Positions 12,640 through 23,898 of a stretch of 64,000 bases of DNA are shown here, piece by piece. The notes beneath the pieces are model-generated. The model saw only the letters and a program-made list of their open reading frames with translations, was not told where the DNA came from and searched no databases. The stretch's first letter is position 1, and the number at the start of each line of letters is the position of its first letter. Source of the stretch: Mytilus galloprovincialis (Eukaryota; Mollusca; Bivalvia; Mytilida; Mytilidae); contig NC_134847.1 of NCBI RefSeq assembly GCF_965363235.1, positions 51,708,805-51,772,804 on the forward strand. The letters are read 5' to 3'. The position numbers and the translations under genes were made by a program.

Positions 12640-12920
12640 GTGAGAAGCGTGGTAAGATCGTGTTGCAATCGGATAACTCGTGCTATGGTCGTAGTGAGAA
12701 CGCGATGAGCGTAGAAAGATCTTGATAAGCGTAGTGAGGTCGCAGAATAAGCGCGGTGAGAACGTAGTATAATCGTAGCGGGATCGTTGTAGAAGTGTAA
12801 TGAGGACGTAGTAGCAACGGAAATTTACATTTTCATGCCGCTCATACCGCGACCTCACCACGATCTGAATTTATTTTAGATTGCGGTGAGCGTGGTGGGA
12901 TCGTGGTCAAGTGGGACTGG
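12640..12920. repeat. Degenerate short tandem repeat of relatively high GC content
   Basis: Words of the form gcgtagtgaggtcg, gcgcggtgagaacg and gtagcgggatcg follow each other with a spacing of roughly 10-12 bp. Base composition is clearly different from the surrounding AT-rich DNA. The minus-strand open frame at 12517-12861 follows from the repeat and is not called as a gene. Confidence 0.6.
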
Positions 12921-13374
12921 GGCTTAATCTTTATCGTTTAAAAATGGTTCTCCAATTCAGAAAAAAATGAGATCTTTCTAGTATACAATGAAAAACGACC
13001 TGGAAAGTCTATATGAGACATTAAAATGATATAAGATGTGCATTTAGAAGCTGTTTCGTAAGAACCCCTACGAAACAATACATGGTAGATTATGAAATAC
13101 CAGCCGGTATTCCCAATTTCGGTATTAATACATGCCCCGTTTTTTTACTTCTTTTACAGAATGGACAAATAACAACCTCAGTAGCCAGGTCAATAATTTC
13201 CTATATATAGATCGGAATTCCTTCTAGATATTAAGACTCTGATTAATATGGTTAGGGACATTTTTTCCGAAACTTTATATAAATAAAAAGAGAATAGGAT
13301 ATAGCAATTATCGTTATTAAGTGATGAAAACATCTGGTTACTCAATGAAATATGACTTATAGTGGAAGGGGCAT

Positions 13375-13600
13375 TAGGTTTTGCTAGCCTTGTCCGTGTG
13401 TATGTCTGTACGTCAAGAAATTAGTTTTCGTTCTTTTATCTCGAGTTTGCCTCAACAAAATGTTATGAAACTTATACACAATCCGTATTACAACAAAATA
13501 CATATCACATTTGATTTTGATGGCTTCATTTATACCATTCTAGGGTTATGCGCCTTAACATATAAAAAAAAAAAAATACTGAATTTTTCGTTTCCGTTTT
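13375..13600 (+). repeat. Fragment related to the 34612-35943 element
   Basis: It shares ordered words with 35260-35430: 'agtttgcctcaac' or 'agtttgtctcaac', 'atgaaa...tatacaca/tatataa' and 'ctagggttatgc'. It is therefore a dispersed repeat piece and not a gene, despite an 88-codon open frame across it. Confidence 0.55.
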
Positions 13601-13979
13601 CTTACCTAAGTTTGCCCGACACCAAAATCAAGACATATACAAAATAAATTTGCAGCAAAGAAACAGCGTCTAAGACTTTATTGCTGTTCTTCATCTTGAC
13701 AAAATACAGTGAGATCTTCAACACAGAGAAATCATTCTCGTCTCAATAAAAGTTGCAAGACAGCCCTAGCACCGGTTTGAGCAGAATTGTAAGTCAATAT
13801 CGTCACAGTTGTACGTGGCATAGAAGACACACAGATTTGAGGCAATACGAACAATTTAATATGAACAGCTGACAAAGAAAGACAAACAAATCTGTCATAG
13901 ATTGCCCGACAATTTTACTTATACATTAATATAAAACGAGACACATTTAAAGTGAAATACAGGGTAAGTTACTAGAGGT

Positions 13980-13981
<2 letters not shown>

Positions 13982-14017
<36 letters not shown>
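13982..14017. repeat. TA dinucleotide microsatellite
   Basis: An uninterrupted run of about 18 TA units, read directly from the sequence. Confidence 0.95.
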
Positions 14018-14019
<2 letters not shown>

Positions 14020-14502
14020 CCCTCAAAAATGAAGTTTTATATGGTATGTATATATGATTAACCAAGTGTGTTCCGTCCTGCCTGTCGATTTGTCCATAGA
14101 TCTGTAAAGTACTAGTAGTTACATTATGTAGGTGGTCTTTTTACCGAGCACAGAAAAAAAATCCATCATACATGTCATTTTTACCGCGCTGAAGTACGTC
14201 CATTATTCATTTTTCATTATTCAAAATTTAATAATGAATAATGGAATAGTTCACTATTCACTATTCAATGTAAATGAAATAGTTTAGGTTTCATTATTCA
14301 AGTTGGAGCGGTGAATAGTGAAATAAAAATTTAAAAAAAAATAACTGACACTATAGCTAAGTTCCGTATTTCTAAATTCGTCATTTTGGTGTTATCAAAC
14401 GAACATTCAAATTATTATAAGAAAAAAATGAAAACACTTTTATTTATTTAGTTCAGGAGGATAAACTAATGGCTTTTCCTTAACTATTTTTAACAGAAAT
14501 TA

Positions 14503-14700
14503 AAATTGAGAATGGAAATGGGGAATGTGCCAAAGAGACAACAACCCGACCATAGAAAAAAAAAACAACAGCAGAAGGTCACCAACAGGTCTTCAATGTA
14601 GCGGGAAATTCCCGCACCCGGAGGCGTCCTTCAGCTGGCCCCTAAACAAATATATACTAGTTCAGTGATAATGAACGCCATACTAATTCCATGTATGGAC
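14503..14700 (-). repeat. Dispersed repeat family M3, minus copy
   Basis: The segment contains 'gaatggaaatggggaatgtg' followed by 'agagacaacaa' and a GC-rich 'cccgcacccggagg'. It is the reverse complement of the 655-865 block. Confidence 0.6.
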
Positions 14701-14839
14701 AACCTTAATACCAAAACATATATATCAAAATACTCTACGTTGTCTTTTTTTATTTCCCCTGGACCTTTGCTATTTTTCATCCTCTGATTAAAGATATAAC
14801 ATATATAAAGTTGATTGTGCAGCAATGACCTTTCGAGGG

Positions 14840-15780
14840 GTTACGGTGGACCTAAATACCAAAACACGCGTGAAAAATTAAGAAATAGCCAATTTTGAAT
14901 AATGAAATGGATATTTTGAATAATGGAATGGAATGCTGTGACCCTTCAGCCCGTTATTGCAGATAAACCTTATACCTCATTCGAAAACTTACTAAGAATG
15001 GAACAAAAGGTATATAGTCAATATGTTTCGCAACGCATATTAGAGGAGTACCGACGGACATTTGAGTATGTGCCTGTCCCAAGTCAGGAGCCTGTAATTC
15101 AGTGGTTGTCGTTTGTTTATGTGTTACATATTTGTTTTTCGTTCATTTTTTTTTTACATAAATAAGGCCGTTAGTTTCCTCGTTTGAATTGTTTTACATT
15201 GTCTAATCGGGGCCTATTATAGCTGACTATGCGGTATGGGCTTTGCTCATTGTTGAAGGCCGTACGGTGACCTATAGTTGTTACTGTCTGTGTCTTTTTG
15301 GTCTTTTGTGAATAGTTGTCTCATTGGCAATCATACCGCATCTTCTTTTTTATATATTAATATCGAAATACGCGTGAACATTGAGAACTAGCTTATTTGG
15401 AATAATGGAACGGACTGCTGCAACCCGTCAGCTCCTAATTCAGGAAAAAAAACATACACCAAATTAAAGCTTATTGATAGAGGAATACATTGAGAATAAA
15501 CGATATGTGCCGCAATGACAATTAGCTGGATTGCGGAGGCCTAAATACAAAAATACGCGTGAAAATTAAGAAATAGCAAATTTTTAATAATGAAATGGAT
15601 ATTTGAATAATGAAATGGACTGCTGTGACCCTTCAGCCCGTAAGTACAGATAAACCTTAGCTTATACCTCACTCGAATGCTTATTAAGAATGGAACAAAA
15701 GGTATATAGTCAATATGTTCCGCATCGCATATTAGAGGAGTACCGACGGACTTAATATCGAAATACGCGTGAACATTAAG
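14840..15780 (+). repeat. Duplicated block with a later M1 insertion
   Basis: 14845-15065 and 15537-15755 are near-copies (shared 'aatggaacaaaaggtatata' and 'gaggagtaccgacggac'). A partial third copy occupies 15353-15540. In the second copy the sequence runs from ccgacggac straight into ttaatatcgaaatacgcg. In the first copy these two are separated by the M1 insertion at 15066-15352, which therefore postdates the duplication. Confidence 0.75.
15066..15352 (+). repeat. Dispersed repeat family M1, inserted copy
   Basis: It runs from 'gtatgtgcctgtcccaagtc' through 'gggctttgctcattgttgaa' to a T-rich end. It interrupts a duplicated unit, so its boundaries are defined by comparison with the uninterrupted copy at 15750-15770. 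No transposase or reverse transcriptase coding is visible. Confidence 0.7.
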
Positions 15781-16255
15781 AAATAGCTTAATTTTAATAA
15801 TGGAATAGACTACTGCAAATCGTTTTATGACCCCTTCAAGCTGTCGTTAATTCTCGTTGACCTCGAATTTAAGCCCTTATATAAGTTGAATATTTGTCTT
15901 CATGTAGTATAGAATTTTATCAATAAAAGGACATCAAAGATTCATCAAAGATGTAATTTAATATATGATATATAAACCAAAAACAAATACCGATCACTCC
16001 AGTGACATTTCGAAATATAAATATAAATATTTATGAAAAGCCAAAAAAGAAATGTACAGTGAAAACCTACCGCTTAGGACCGCTTAAATGATGTTGAGAC
16101 CCCCGGTCTTTCAATGTCCTAAATTTGACGAAATAATAGACTCTGTAATATATAAAACTTATACCAAATGGATGTAGATACACACGTGATTAAAAAGGAA
16201 CTTGGGTTCTGGGTATTGTATTTATGTTAAAGAGCAACTTTGAACCTCTGTGGTT

Positions 16256-16330
16256 GCCAGACGGGCCCGGATCTCAGAAAAATATCTAAGTGGGAAATAG
16301 CCTAGGTCAATACCTTTGAAATGAGCTAGG
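16256..16330 (+). repeat. Direct copy of the 16431-16562 hairpin arm
   Basis: It contains ccagacgggcccggatc and gggaaatagcc...gtcaatacctttga, which match the left arm of the downstream hairpin in the same orientation. Confidence 0.7.
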
Positions 16331-16430
16331 TCCGATTCAGAACTTTGATGTAGGGATATGCAGAGAAGTACCGAATGTGTGGTTAATACGGAAAATTACG
16401 TTAAGGGTCACCTTTGAACCGAGCTCTGTG

Positions 16431-16562
16431 GTGGCCAGACGGGCCCGGATCCCCAAGAAATATTTCAGTGGGAAATAGCTTATGTCAATACCTTTGAAAG
16501 GGATTGACACAAGCTATTTCCCACTTAAATATTTTTCTGGGATCCGGGACCGTCTGACCACC
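16431..16562. repeat. ~65-bp-arm imperfect palindrome
   Basis: The left arm (16431-16495) reads gtggccagacgggcccggat and onward to gtcaatacc. The right arm (16500-16562) is its diverged reverse complement, ending in gatccgggaccgtctgacca. The spacer is only a few bases. It abuts the start of the minus-oriented minisatellite. Confidence 0.8.
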
Positions 16563-17513
16563 GTATTGAAAAAGAAACCGAATACGGAAACAGAAACCAG
16601 ATAAGGAAATGAATTTCGAATAAGGAAAAAGAAACCGAATAAGGAAACAGAAATGAAAAAAGGAAATGAAAATCAAATAAGGAAATAGAAACCGAAAAAG
16701 GAAATGAAAAAGGAAAAAGGAAAAAGAAACCGAATAAGGAAATGAAAATCTTATAAGGAAAAAGAAACCGAATAAGGAAATGAAAATCGAATAAGGAAAA
16801 AGAAACCGAATAAGTAAATGAAAATCGAATAAGGAAATAGAAACCGAATAAGGAAAAAGAAACAGAATAAGGAAATGAAAATCAAAAAAGGAAATAGAAA
16901 CCAAATTAGGAAATGAAAATCGAAAAAGGAAATAGAAACCGAATAAGGAAATGAAAATCGAATAAGGAAATAGAAACCGAATAAGGAAATGAAAATCGAA
17001 AAAGGAAATGGAAAACGAATAAGGAAATGAAAATCGAAAAAGGAAATAGAAACCGAATAAGGAAATGAAAATCGAATAAGGAAATAGAAACTGAATAAGG
17101 AAATGAAAATTGAAAAAGGAAAAAGAAACCGAATAAGGAAATGAAAATTGAATAAGGAAAAAGAAACCGAATAAGGAAATGAAAATCGAATAAGGAAATG
17201 GAAACCGAATAAGGAAAAAGAAACCGAATAAGGAAATGAAAATTGAAAAAGGAAATAGAAACCGAATAAGAATAAAGAAACCGAATAAGGAAATGAAAAT
17301 CGAAAAAGGAAATAGAAAACGAATAAGAAAATGAAAATCGAAAAAGGAAATAGAAACCGAATAAGGAAATGAAAATCGAAAAAGGAAATAGAACACGAAT
17401 AAAGAAATGAAAATCGAATAAGGAAATAGAAACCGAATAACGAAAAAGAAACCGAATAAGGAAATGAAAATCGAAAAAGGAAATAGAAAACGAATAAGGA
17501 AATGAAAATCGAA
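16563..17513 (-). repeat. Minisatellite array, inverted orientation, left part
   Basis: The repeat is ggaaatgaaaatcgaaaaa and aaggaaatagaaaccgaat, i.e. the reverse complement of the 10720-12370 monomers. It is cut at 17513/17514 by an inserted element and resumes at 19809. The very long open frames on the minus strand here are artefacts of periodicity. Confidence 0.9.
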
Positions 17514-19808
17514 CTAGAGGGTCCAAGGACCCTGTGTCGCTCATCTGATATTTTTATTTACAATTGATGCATGATAAATGCAACTGTTGTACTGTCGTTT
17601 AGTTTCAGAGATATAATACTAAAAAGTGCATTTTCAGCCATGTGGGCAGGCAGGGTCATCATACACAGTGGTCCCTGAATATCCTAGTGGTGATTTAAAC
17701 CAAGTTTGTTTAAATTTGACAGTTGTTTCAAGGGAGAATTTTGTAAAATTTATCTAACGAGAAATGCAAAGTAATGAGAAAGTTGTGAAGTTGTTTTGTT
17801 GTTGCGCAACCCCCTGCTCCCCCTTTGCCAAAAAAACCAAAAAGGTAATAAAAAATTATCATATAAGGGCAATCTATCCTATTAATGATTTCTGCAAAAT
17901 TCAGTTGATTGTGCAAGGGTTGTATAGCCATCTGAAGTCGTTAAAAACTCTCTTTTGTTGTTGCAGATAGATCTTGACCTGATAAACAATTTTACCACAT
18001 GTCAGATTTGCTCTAAATGCTTTGGTTTTTGAGTGATAAGCCAAAAACTGCATTTTACCCCTATGTTCTATTTTTAGCCATGGCGGCCATCTTGGTTGGT
18101 TGGGCGGGTCATCGGACACAATTTTAACTAGATACCCGAATGATGATTGTGGCCAAGTTTGGTTTAATTTGGCCCATTAGTTTCAGAGGAGAAAATTTTT
18201 GTAAAAGATAACTAAGATTTACGAAAAATGGTTAAAATTGACTATAAAGGGCAATAACTCCTAAAGGGGTCAACAGACCATTTTGGTCATGTTGACTTAT
18301 TTGTAGATCTTACTTTGCTGAACATTTTTGCTGTTTACAATTTATCTCTATAGATCTATAATAATATTCAAGATAATAACCAAAAACAGCAAAATTTCCT
18401 TAAAATTACCAATTCAGGGGCAGCAACCTATCAACGGGTTGTCCGATTCATCTCAAAATTTCAGGGCAGATAGATCTTGACCTGATAAACAATTTTACCC
18501 CCATGTCAGATTTGCTCTAAATGCTTTGGTTTTTGAGTGATAAGCCAAAAACTGCATTTTACCCCTATGTTCTATTTTTAGCCATGGCAGCCATCTTGGT
18601 TAGTTGGCCAGGTCACCGGACACAATTTTTTTAACTAGATACCCGAATGATGATAGTGGCCAAGTTTTGTTTAATTTGGTCCAGTGGTTTCAGAGGAGAA
18701 TATTTTTGTAAAAGATAACTAAGATTTACGAAAAAAGGTTAAAAATTGACTATAAAGGACAATAACTCCTAAAGGGGTCAACAGACCATTTTGGTCATGT
18801 TGACTTATTTGTAGATCTTACTTTGCTGAACATTTTTGCTGTTACAGTTTATCTCTATCTATAATAATATTCAAGATAATAACCAAAAACAGCAAAATTT
18901 CCTTAAAATTACCAATTCAGGGGCAGCAACCTATCAACGGGTTGTCCGATTCATCTCAAAATTTCAGGGCAGATAGATCTTGACCTGATAAACAATTTTA
19001 CCCCTCTCAGATTTGCTCTAAATGCTTCGGTTTTTGAGTTATAAGCCAAAAACTGCATTTTACCCCATTGTTCTATGTTTAGCCATGGCGGCCATCTTGG
19101 TTGGTTGGGCGGGTCATCGGACACAATTATTAAACTAGATACCCGAATGATGATTGTGGCCAAGTTTGATTTAATTTGGTCCAGTGGTTTCAGAGGAGAA
19201 GATTTTTGTAAAAGATAACTAAGATTTACGAAAAATGGTTAAAAATTGACTATAAAGGGCAATAACTCCTAAAGGGATCAACAGACCATTTTGGTCCTTT
19301 GACTTATTTGTAGATCTTACTTTACTGAACATTTTTGCTGTTTACAGTTTATCCCTATCTATGATAATATTCAAGATAATAACCAAAAACGGCAAAATTT
19401 TCTTAAAATGACCAATTCAGAGGCAGCAACCTATCAACGGGTTGTCCGATTCATCTCAAAATTTCAGGGCAGATAGATCTTGACCTGATTAACAATTTTA
19501 CCCCATCTCAGATTTGCTCTAAATGCTTTGGTTTTTGAGTTATAAGCCAAAAACTGCATTTTACCCCTATGTTCTATTTTTAGCCATGGCGGCCATCTTG
19601 GTTGGTTGGCCGGGTCACCGGACACAATTTTTTTAACAAGATACCCCAATGATGATTGTGGCCAAGTTTGGTAAAAATTGGCCCAGTAGTTTCAGAGGAG
19701 AAGATTTTTGTAAAAGCTAACGACGGACGACGAAGGACGCCGGACGACGGACGCCGGACGCCAAGTGATGAGAAAAGCTCACTTGGCCCTTTGGGCCAAG
19801 TAAGCTAA
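17514..19808. mobile_element. Non-autonomous element with hairpin ends and ~500-bp cassettes
   Basis: The element interrupts a minisatellite monomer. The left flank ends 'aatgaaaatcgaa' and the right flank starts 'aaaggaaatag'; joining them restores the exact array sequence, so both ends are fixed to within the ambiguity of a few A residues. The left end has a hairpin agggtcc-aa-ggaccct. The right end has a 9-bp stem acttggccc-ttt-gggccaagt followed by aagctaa. The interior is about 3.5 tandem cassettes. There is no transposase ORF. Hairpin plus CTAA-like 3' end, cassette structure and no clear target duplication fit a Helitron/Helentron-derived element such as the 'pearl' elements of bivalves. 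That class assignment is inference. Confidence 0.8.
17964..19730 (+). repeat. Tandem ~501-bp cassettes (about 3.5 copies)
   Basis: The phrase gcagatagatcttgacctga recurs near 17964, 18466, 18969 and 19469, giving periods of about 502, 503 and 500 bp. Each unit contains 'ccatcttggttggttgg' or a variant, 'gacaattttt...actagatacccga' and 'caataactcctaaagg'. The last cassette is truncated and ends in a run of gacggacgccgg words. Confidence 0.9.
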
Positions 19809-21570
19809 AAAGGAAATAGAAACCGAATAAGGAAATGAAAATCTAAAAAGGAAATAGAAACCGAATAAGGAAATGAAAATCGTATAAGGAAATGAAAATC
19901 GTATAAGGAAAAAGAAACCGAATAAGGAAAAAGAAACCGAATAAGGAAATGAAAATCGAAAAAGGAAATAGAAAACGAATAAGGAAATGAAAATCGAAAA
20001 AGGAAATAGAAACCGAATAAGGAAATGAAAATCGAATAAGGAAATAGAAACGGAATAAGGAAAAGAAACCGAATAAGGAAATGAAAATCAAAAAAGGAAA
20101 TAGAAACCGAATAAGGAAATGAAAATCGAAAAAGGAAATAGAAAACGAATAAGGAAATGAAATCGAAAAAGGAAATAGACATCGAATAAGGAAATGAAAA
20201 TCGAAAAAGGAAATAGAAAACGAATAAGGAAACGAAAAAAATGAGGAAAACAAAATTTGAGGAAAATATTTTTGAGGAAAAAATTTTTGAGGAAAAAAAA
20301 ATTTGAGGAAAAAAATATTTTGAGGAAAAAAAATTTTGTGAAAAAAAATTTGAAAAAAAAAAAATTTTAAGGAAAAAAAAATTTGAGGAAAAAAAAATTT
20401 GTGAAAAAATTTTTGAGGGAAAAAAAATTCCTCAAAAAAATTTTGTGAAAAAAAATTTGAAAAAAAAAAAATTTTAAGGAAAAAAAAATTTGAGGAAAAA
20501 AAAATTTGTGAAAAAATTTTTGAGGGAAAAAAAATTTGAAAAAAAAATTTGAAAAAAAAATTTGAAAAAAAAATTTGAAAAAAAAATTTTTGAGGGAAAA
20601 AAAATTTTAAGGAAAAAAAAATTTGAGGAAAAAAAAATTTGTGAAAAAATTTTTGAGGGAAAACAAAATTTGAGGAAAATATTTTTGAGGAAAAAATTTT
20701 TGAGGAAAAAAAAATTTGAGGAAAAAAATATTTTGAGGAAAAAAAATTTTGTGAAAAAAAATTTGAAAAAAAAAAAATTTTAAGGAAAAAAAAATTTGAG
20801 GAAAAAAAAATTTGTGAAAAAATTTTTGAGGGAAAAAAAAAATTCAGTTTGGACTTGTAATATTTTCAAAATTTGAATATCGAAAAAGGAAAAAGGGAAC
20901 CGAATAAGGAAATGAAAATCGAATAAGGAAATAGAAACTGAATACGGAAATGAAAATTGAAAAAGGAAAAAGAAACCAAATAAGGATATGAAAATTGAAT
21001 AAGGAAAAAGAAACCGAATAAGGAAATGAAAATCGAATAAGGAAATAGAAACTGAATAAGGAAAAAGAAACCGAATAAGGAAATGAAAATCAAAAAAGGA
21101 AATAGAAAACGAATAAGGAAATGAAAATCGAAAAAGGAAATAGAAACTGAATAAGGAAATGAAAATCGAAAAAGGAAATGAAAATCGAAAAAGGAAATAG
21201 AAAATCGAAAAAGGAAATGAAAATCGAAAAAGGAAATGAAAATCAAATAAGGAAATAGAAACCGAATAAGGAAAAAGAAACCGAATAAGGAAATGAAAAT
21301 CAAAAAAGGAAATAGAAACGGAATAAGGAAATGAAAATCGAAAAAGGAAATAGAAAACGAATAAGGAAACGAAAAAAATGAGGAAAATATTTTTGAGGAA
21401 AAAAAAATTTGAGGAAAAAAAAATTTTGAGGAAAACAAATTTTGTGAAAAAATTTGAAAAATTTTTTTGAGGGAAACAAAAAATTCAGTTTGGACGTAAT
21501 ATTTTTCAAAATTTGAATATCGAAAAAGGAAAAAGGAAAAAGGAAACAACTTGTGTCTGGTAAGATCTTC
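19809..21570 (-). repeat. Minisatellite array, inverted orientation, right part
   Basis: It continues the array cut at 17513. Two A-rich blocks (20238-20850 and 21370-21490; words gaggaaaaaaa and gtgaaaaaattt) separate 19-bp repeat blocks. The right edge, aaggaaacaacttgtgtctg at 21541-21565, is the reverse complement of the left edge of the + array at 10725-10745. The two arrays are therefore inverted copies of one larger unit that includes unique flank. Confidence 0.9.
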
Positions 21571-21977
21571 ATACTATCAGGCATCTGAATATTGTCTGTT
21601 CTTTACAAAATAAAATATATTCGAACTTATTTCTATTAAAATTGAAAATGGAAATGGAAAAGGTGTCAAAAGAGAATACAACCCGACAAAGAACATTCTA
21701 ATTCTAGGAACATCACGATTTTCTAGCATAGGAATTTACGAATTAACAGTTGTAAAATTGTGTAGTAAAACAAATGAAATCATATTATATAAATTAATAA
21801 AACAAAAGTGGACAAATCATGAGAATGTAATCAGTTTTGTTTCAAACATGTGGAATAGCCAACAATAATCCAAAAATAAACGACCAAACTCGTTTTTATT
21901 ACACAAATTAACCACAATTACATACAAAACAAGAACAAAAACTTGAAAAGTAGAGAATAGGGACAACCAAGATAATT

Positions 21978-22058
21978 CAGGGATTCGAACCTAAATAGAC
22001 AAGTCCGTACCTTAAACTCATTTATCTTAACCATGAAACCTCGTGGCTACCAATTCAT
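21978..22058 (-). repeat. tRNA-derived SINE or tRNA pseudogene, minus copy
   Basis: In reverse complement it reads from 'gaattggtagccacgaggtt' (A-box like) to 'ggttcgaatcc' (a perfect B-box). Spacing is longer than in a normal tRNA and I cannot fold a convincing cloverleaf, so it is called a derived unit and not a functional tRNA. Confidence 0.5.
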
Positions 22059-22171
22059 ACTATTCGTTTGCCTATTATGTATATATAAAGGTAGAAGCCC
22101 TGTGTGTCTGTTTTACCGATGTATTTCATACATTCATTTATATATATAAAATAGACATTTAAATCGGAACC

Positions 22172-22259
22172 GATTGGTAGCCCAGAGGTTTCGTCGATAT
22201 GTTGATGTCAGTAACACGTATCAGAATTCATGGACGTGTTCGAATCCCAGTGAAAGCAT
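22172..22259 (+). repeat. tRNA-derived unit, copy 2
   Basis: It begins gattggtagcccagaggttt (A-box like) and carries tgttcgaatcccag (B-box). It is followed by 'atagaaat.acaaaaattaaa', which is shared with the next copy, so the repeated unit is longer than a tRNA. Confidence 0.6.
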
Positions 22260-22334
22260 AATATAGAAATCACAAAAATTAAAGGTAAGTTTTTAAAACA
22301 ATGCCATTAGTGAACAGAAATCAGTTAATTAGTC

Positions 22335-22422
22335 AATTGGTAGCCCAGAGGTTTTGTCGATATGTTAATGTCAGTAATAAGTTGTAAAATTTATTGACGG
22401 GTTCGATTCCCAGTGAAGGCAT
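22335..22422 (+). repeat. tRNA-derived unit, copy 3
   Basis: Near-identical to copy 2 (attggtagcccagaggtttt and gggttcgattcccagtgaag) with the same downstream tail. Copies 2 and 3 form a direct repeat of about 163 bp period. Confidence 0.6.
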
Positions 22423-23714
22423 ATAGAAATTACAAAAATTAAAGGTTAGTTTTTAAAAATAATTCCATTAGTGAACAGAAATCATGAAATTAGTCAATTC
22501 AAACTTAATGATATTAGGCACACAAAGGAAACAAAAGAATCTAATATGTTGAGCCCATTTCAGCGACAGATTTAGGAAGCGTTGATTCTAGAAAATGAAT
22601 CCACGGTAAATGAATAGGCTGACGTCACCACAATGGTTTAATCATTATGAGGTGCTGTGCTGACAAAGTGTTACTCCTTCGAATCTAAACCAGCAACCAC
22701 GATGGCTGCCAACAGGGGCCTTAGAAATATACACACATATATATATAATTAGTTAATCAAAGGACCCTTATAATGGAAACTATATACAAATGCTTTTTTT
22801 CTAGAAAACCACTAAATTGATTGAAACCTAACATGGTATGAATGTTTCTTTTGAGGTGTTAACCAAGTGGTGTTACTATGAAGGGATCAAGGGGGAGGGG
22901 ATAATTAAATGACCCTATGGTAAATACATACAAGTGTTTTCTTTTAAAAACCAGATTCATACAAACGTTTTTTTAGAGAGTCACTAAATTATGTTAAAGG
23001 TTCTATAAAAGAAAACATTTTGGCTATCTTTGATGATGGATCGGCTTATGGGCTCTAGTTAATTTTTTTTTATGGAATGCAGTATCAGTTCTCTTATTTA
23101 AAGATTGCAGCGCAACAAAAACTCTTTTTTCTAATAAAAATCTGTATACATTGGACATTTCACATGACATTGTTCTTTTCTTGAACGAATTCTACTCGGT
23201 GAGACCGATATACAAACAAACGGCATGATTTAACCACACTGCGATAAGTTTGATAAAGTACTATTGTTTATTTGTGCACGGATATTATTGTCTGTAAAAA
23301 CAGTACTGATGGCTTAATTTTGGCACATTTTAAACATTTATATGCACCGAAATTCTAAGAGTTTAAACTAAACACAAATCTAAACTACCCCTACTTTCAC
23401 TTTGGGTCTTCCTAAGAATTAAATTTCGCCTCCACCATGTGTATTTATACTAGTCGCAGTCTAAAATATGGTGATTTTAAAAGCTTAGTAATGTACTCTT
23501 ATGAAGAGATATTTTTAACAAAGAGAAATAAGGCTTTTGAAATAGATCTATTTACAAACCAAATTTTTTTACATTTTGAAAATTTATGTTAAAATTGAAA
23601 TTCAAGACCATATTTGGCCTAAATTGAACCTGGTCCTTTAAGCCTTATTCACTTACTACTGGGTATGAAATCAGAATCGTGAGTGACGATTTGAACGGTA
23701 ATGCGTGCATATCA

Positions 23715-23898
23715 GGGTTGCGTTCAACATCGTAGCAGCTAAATAATGCTACGTAGTGCTACGTAGATTCATGACTTTTGAACATGTAGCTAGCCTAACT
23801 GCAATCAACATCTGTGTAGCAGCTAGGCTAGCTACACGTTCAATAGTCATATATCTATACGTAGCCCTATGTAGCCGCTACGATATTGAACGCAACCC
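23715..23898. mobile_element. 184-bp foldback MITE
   Basis: Its ends are perfect inverted repeats gggttgcgttcaa and ttgaacgcaaccc. The interior is made of imperfect palindromes rich in gctacgta and agctaggctagct-like words. Possible 3-bp target duplication CAG (713-715 and 898-900 of the 23-kb block), depending on where the ends are drawn. Superfamily not assigned. Confidence 0.75.

Larger units (their letters stand above)
12371..16255. other. Non-coding interval between the inverted arrays
   Basis: No coding exon is supportable. Contents are a GC-richer degenerate repeat (12640-12920), a segment resembling part of the 34612-35943 element (13375-13600), a TA microsatellite, an M3 copy, a duplicated AT-rich block (14840-15780) and an M1 copy. 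Around 14200-14330 the sequence is rich in attattca/tgaataat palindromic words. Confidence 0.55.

Noticed and set aside
16485..17544. Two overlapping minus-strand frames of 303 and 212 codons
   Set aside because: Same minisatellite in inverted orientation; overlapping in different frames with the same pseudo-peptide.
19805..21584. Several minus-strand Phe/Ser-rich frames and a Lys-rich + strand frame
   Set aside because: Minisatellite and poly-A block artefacts.
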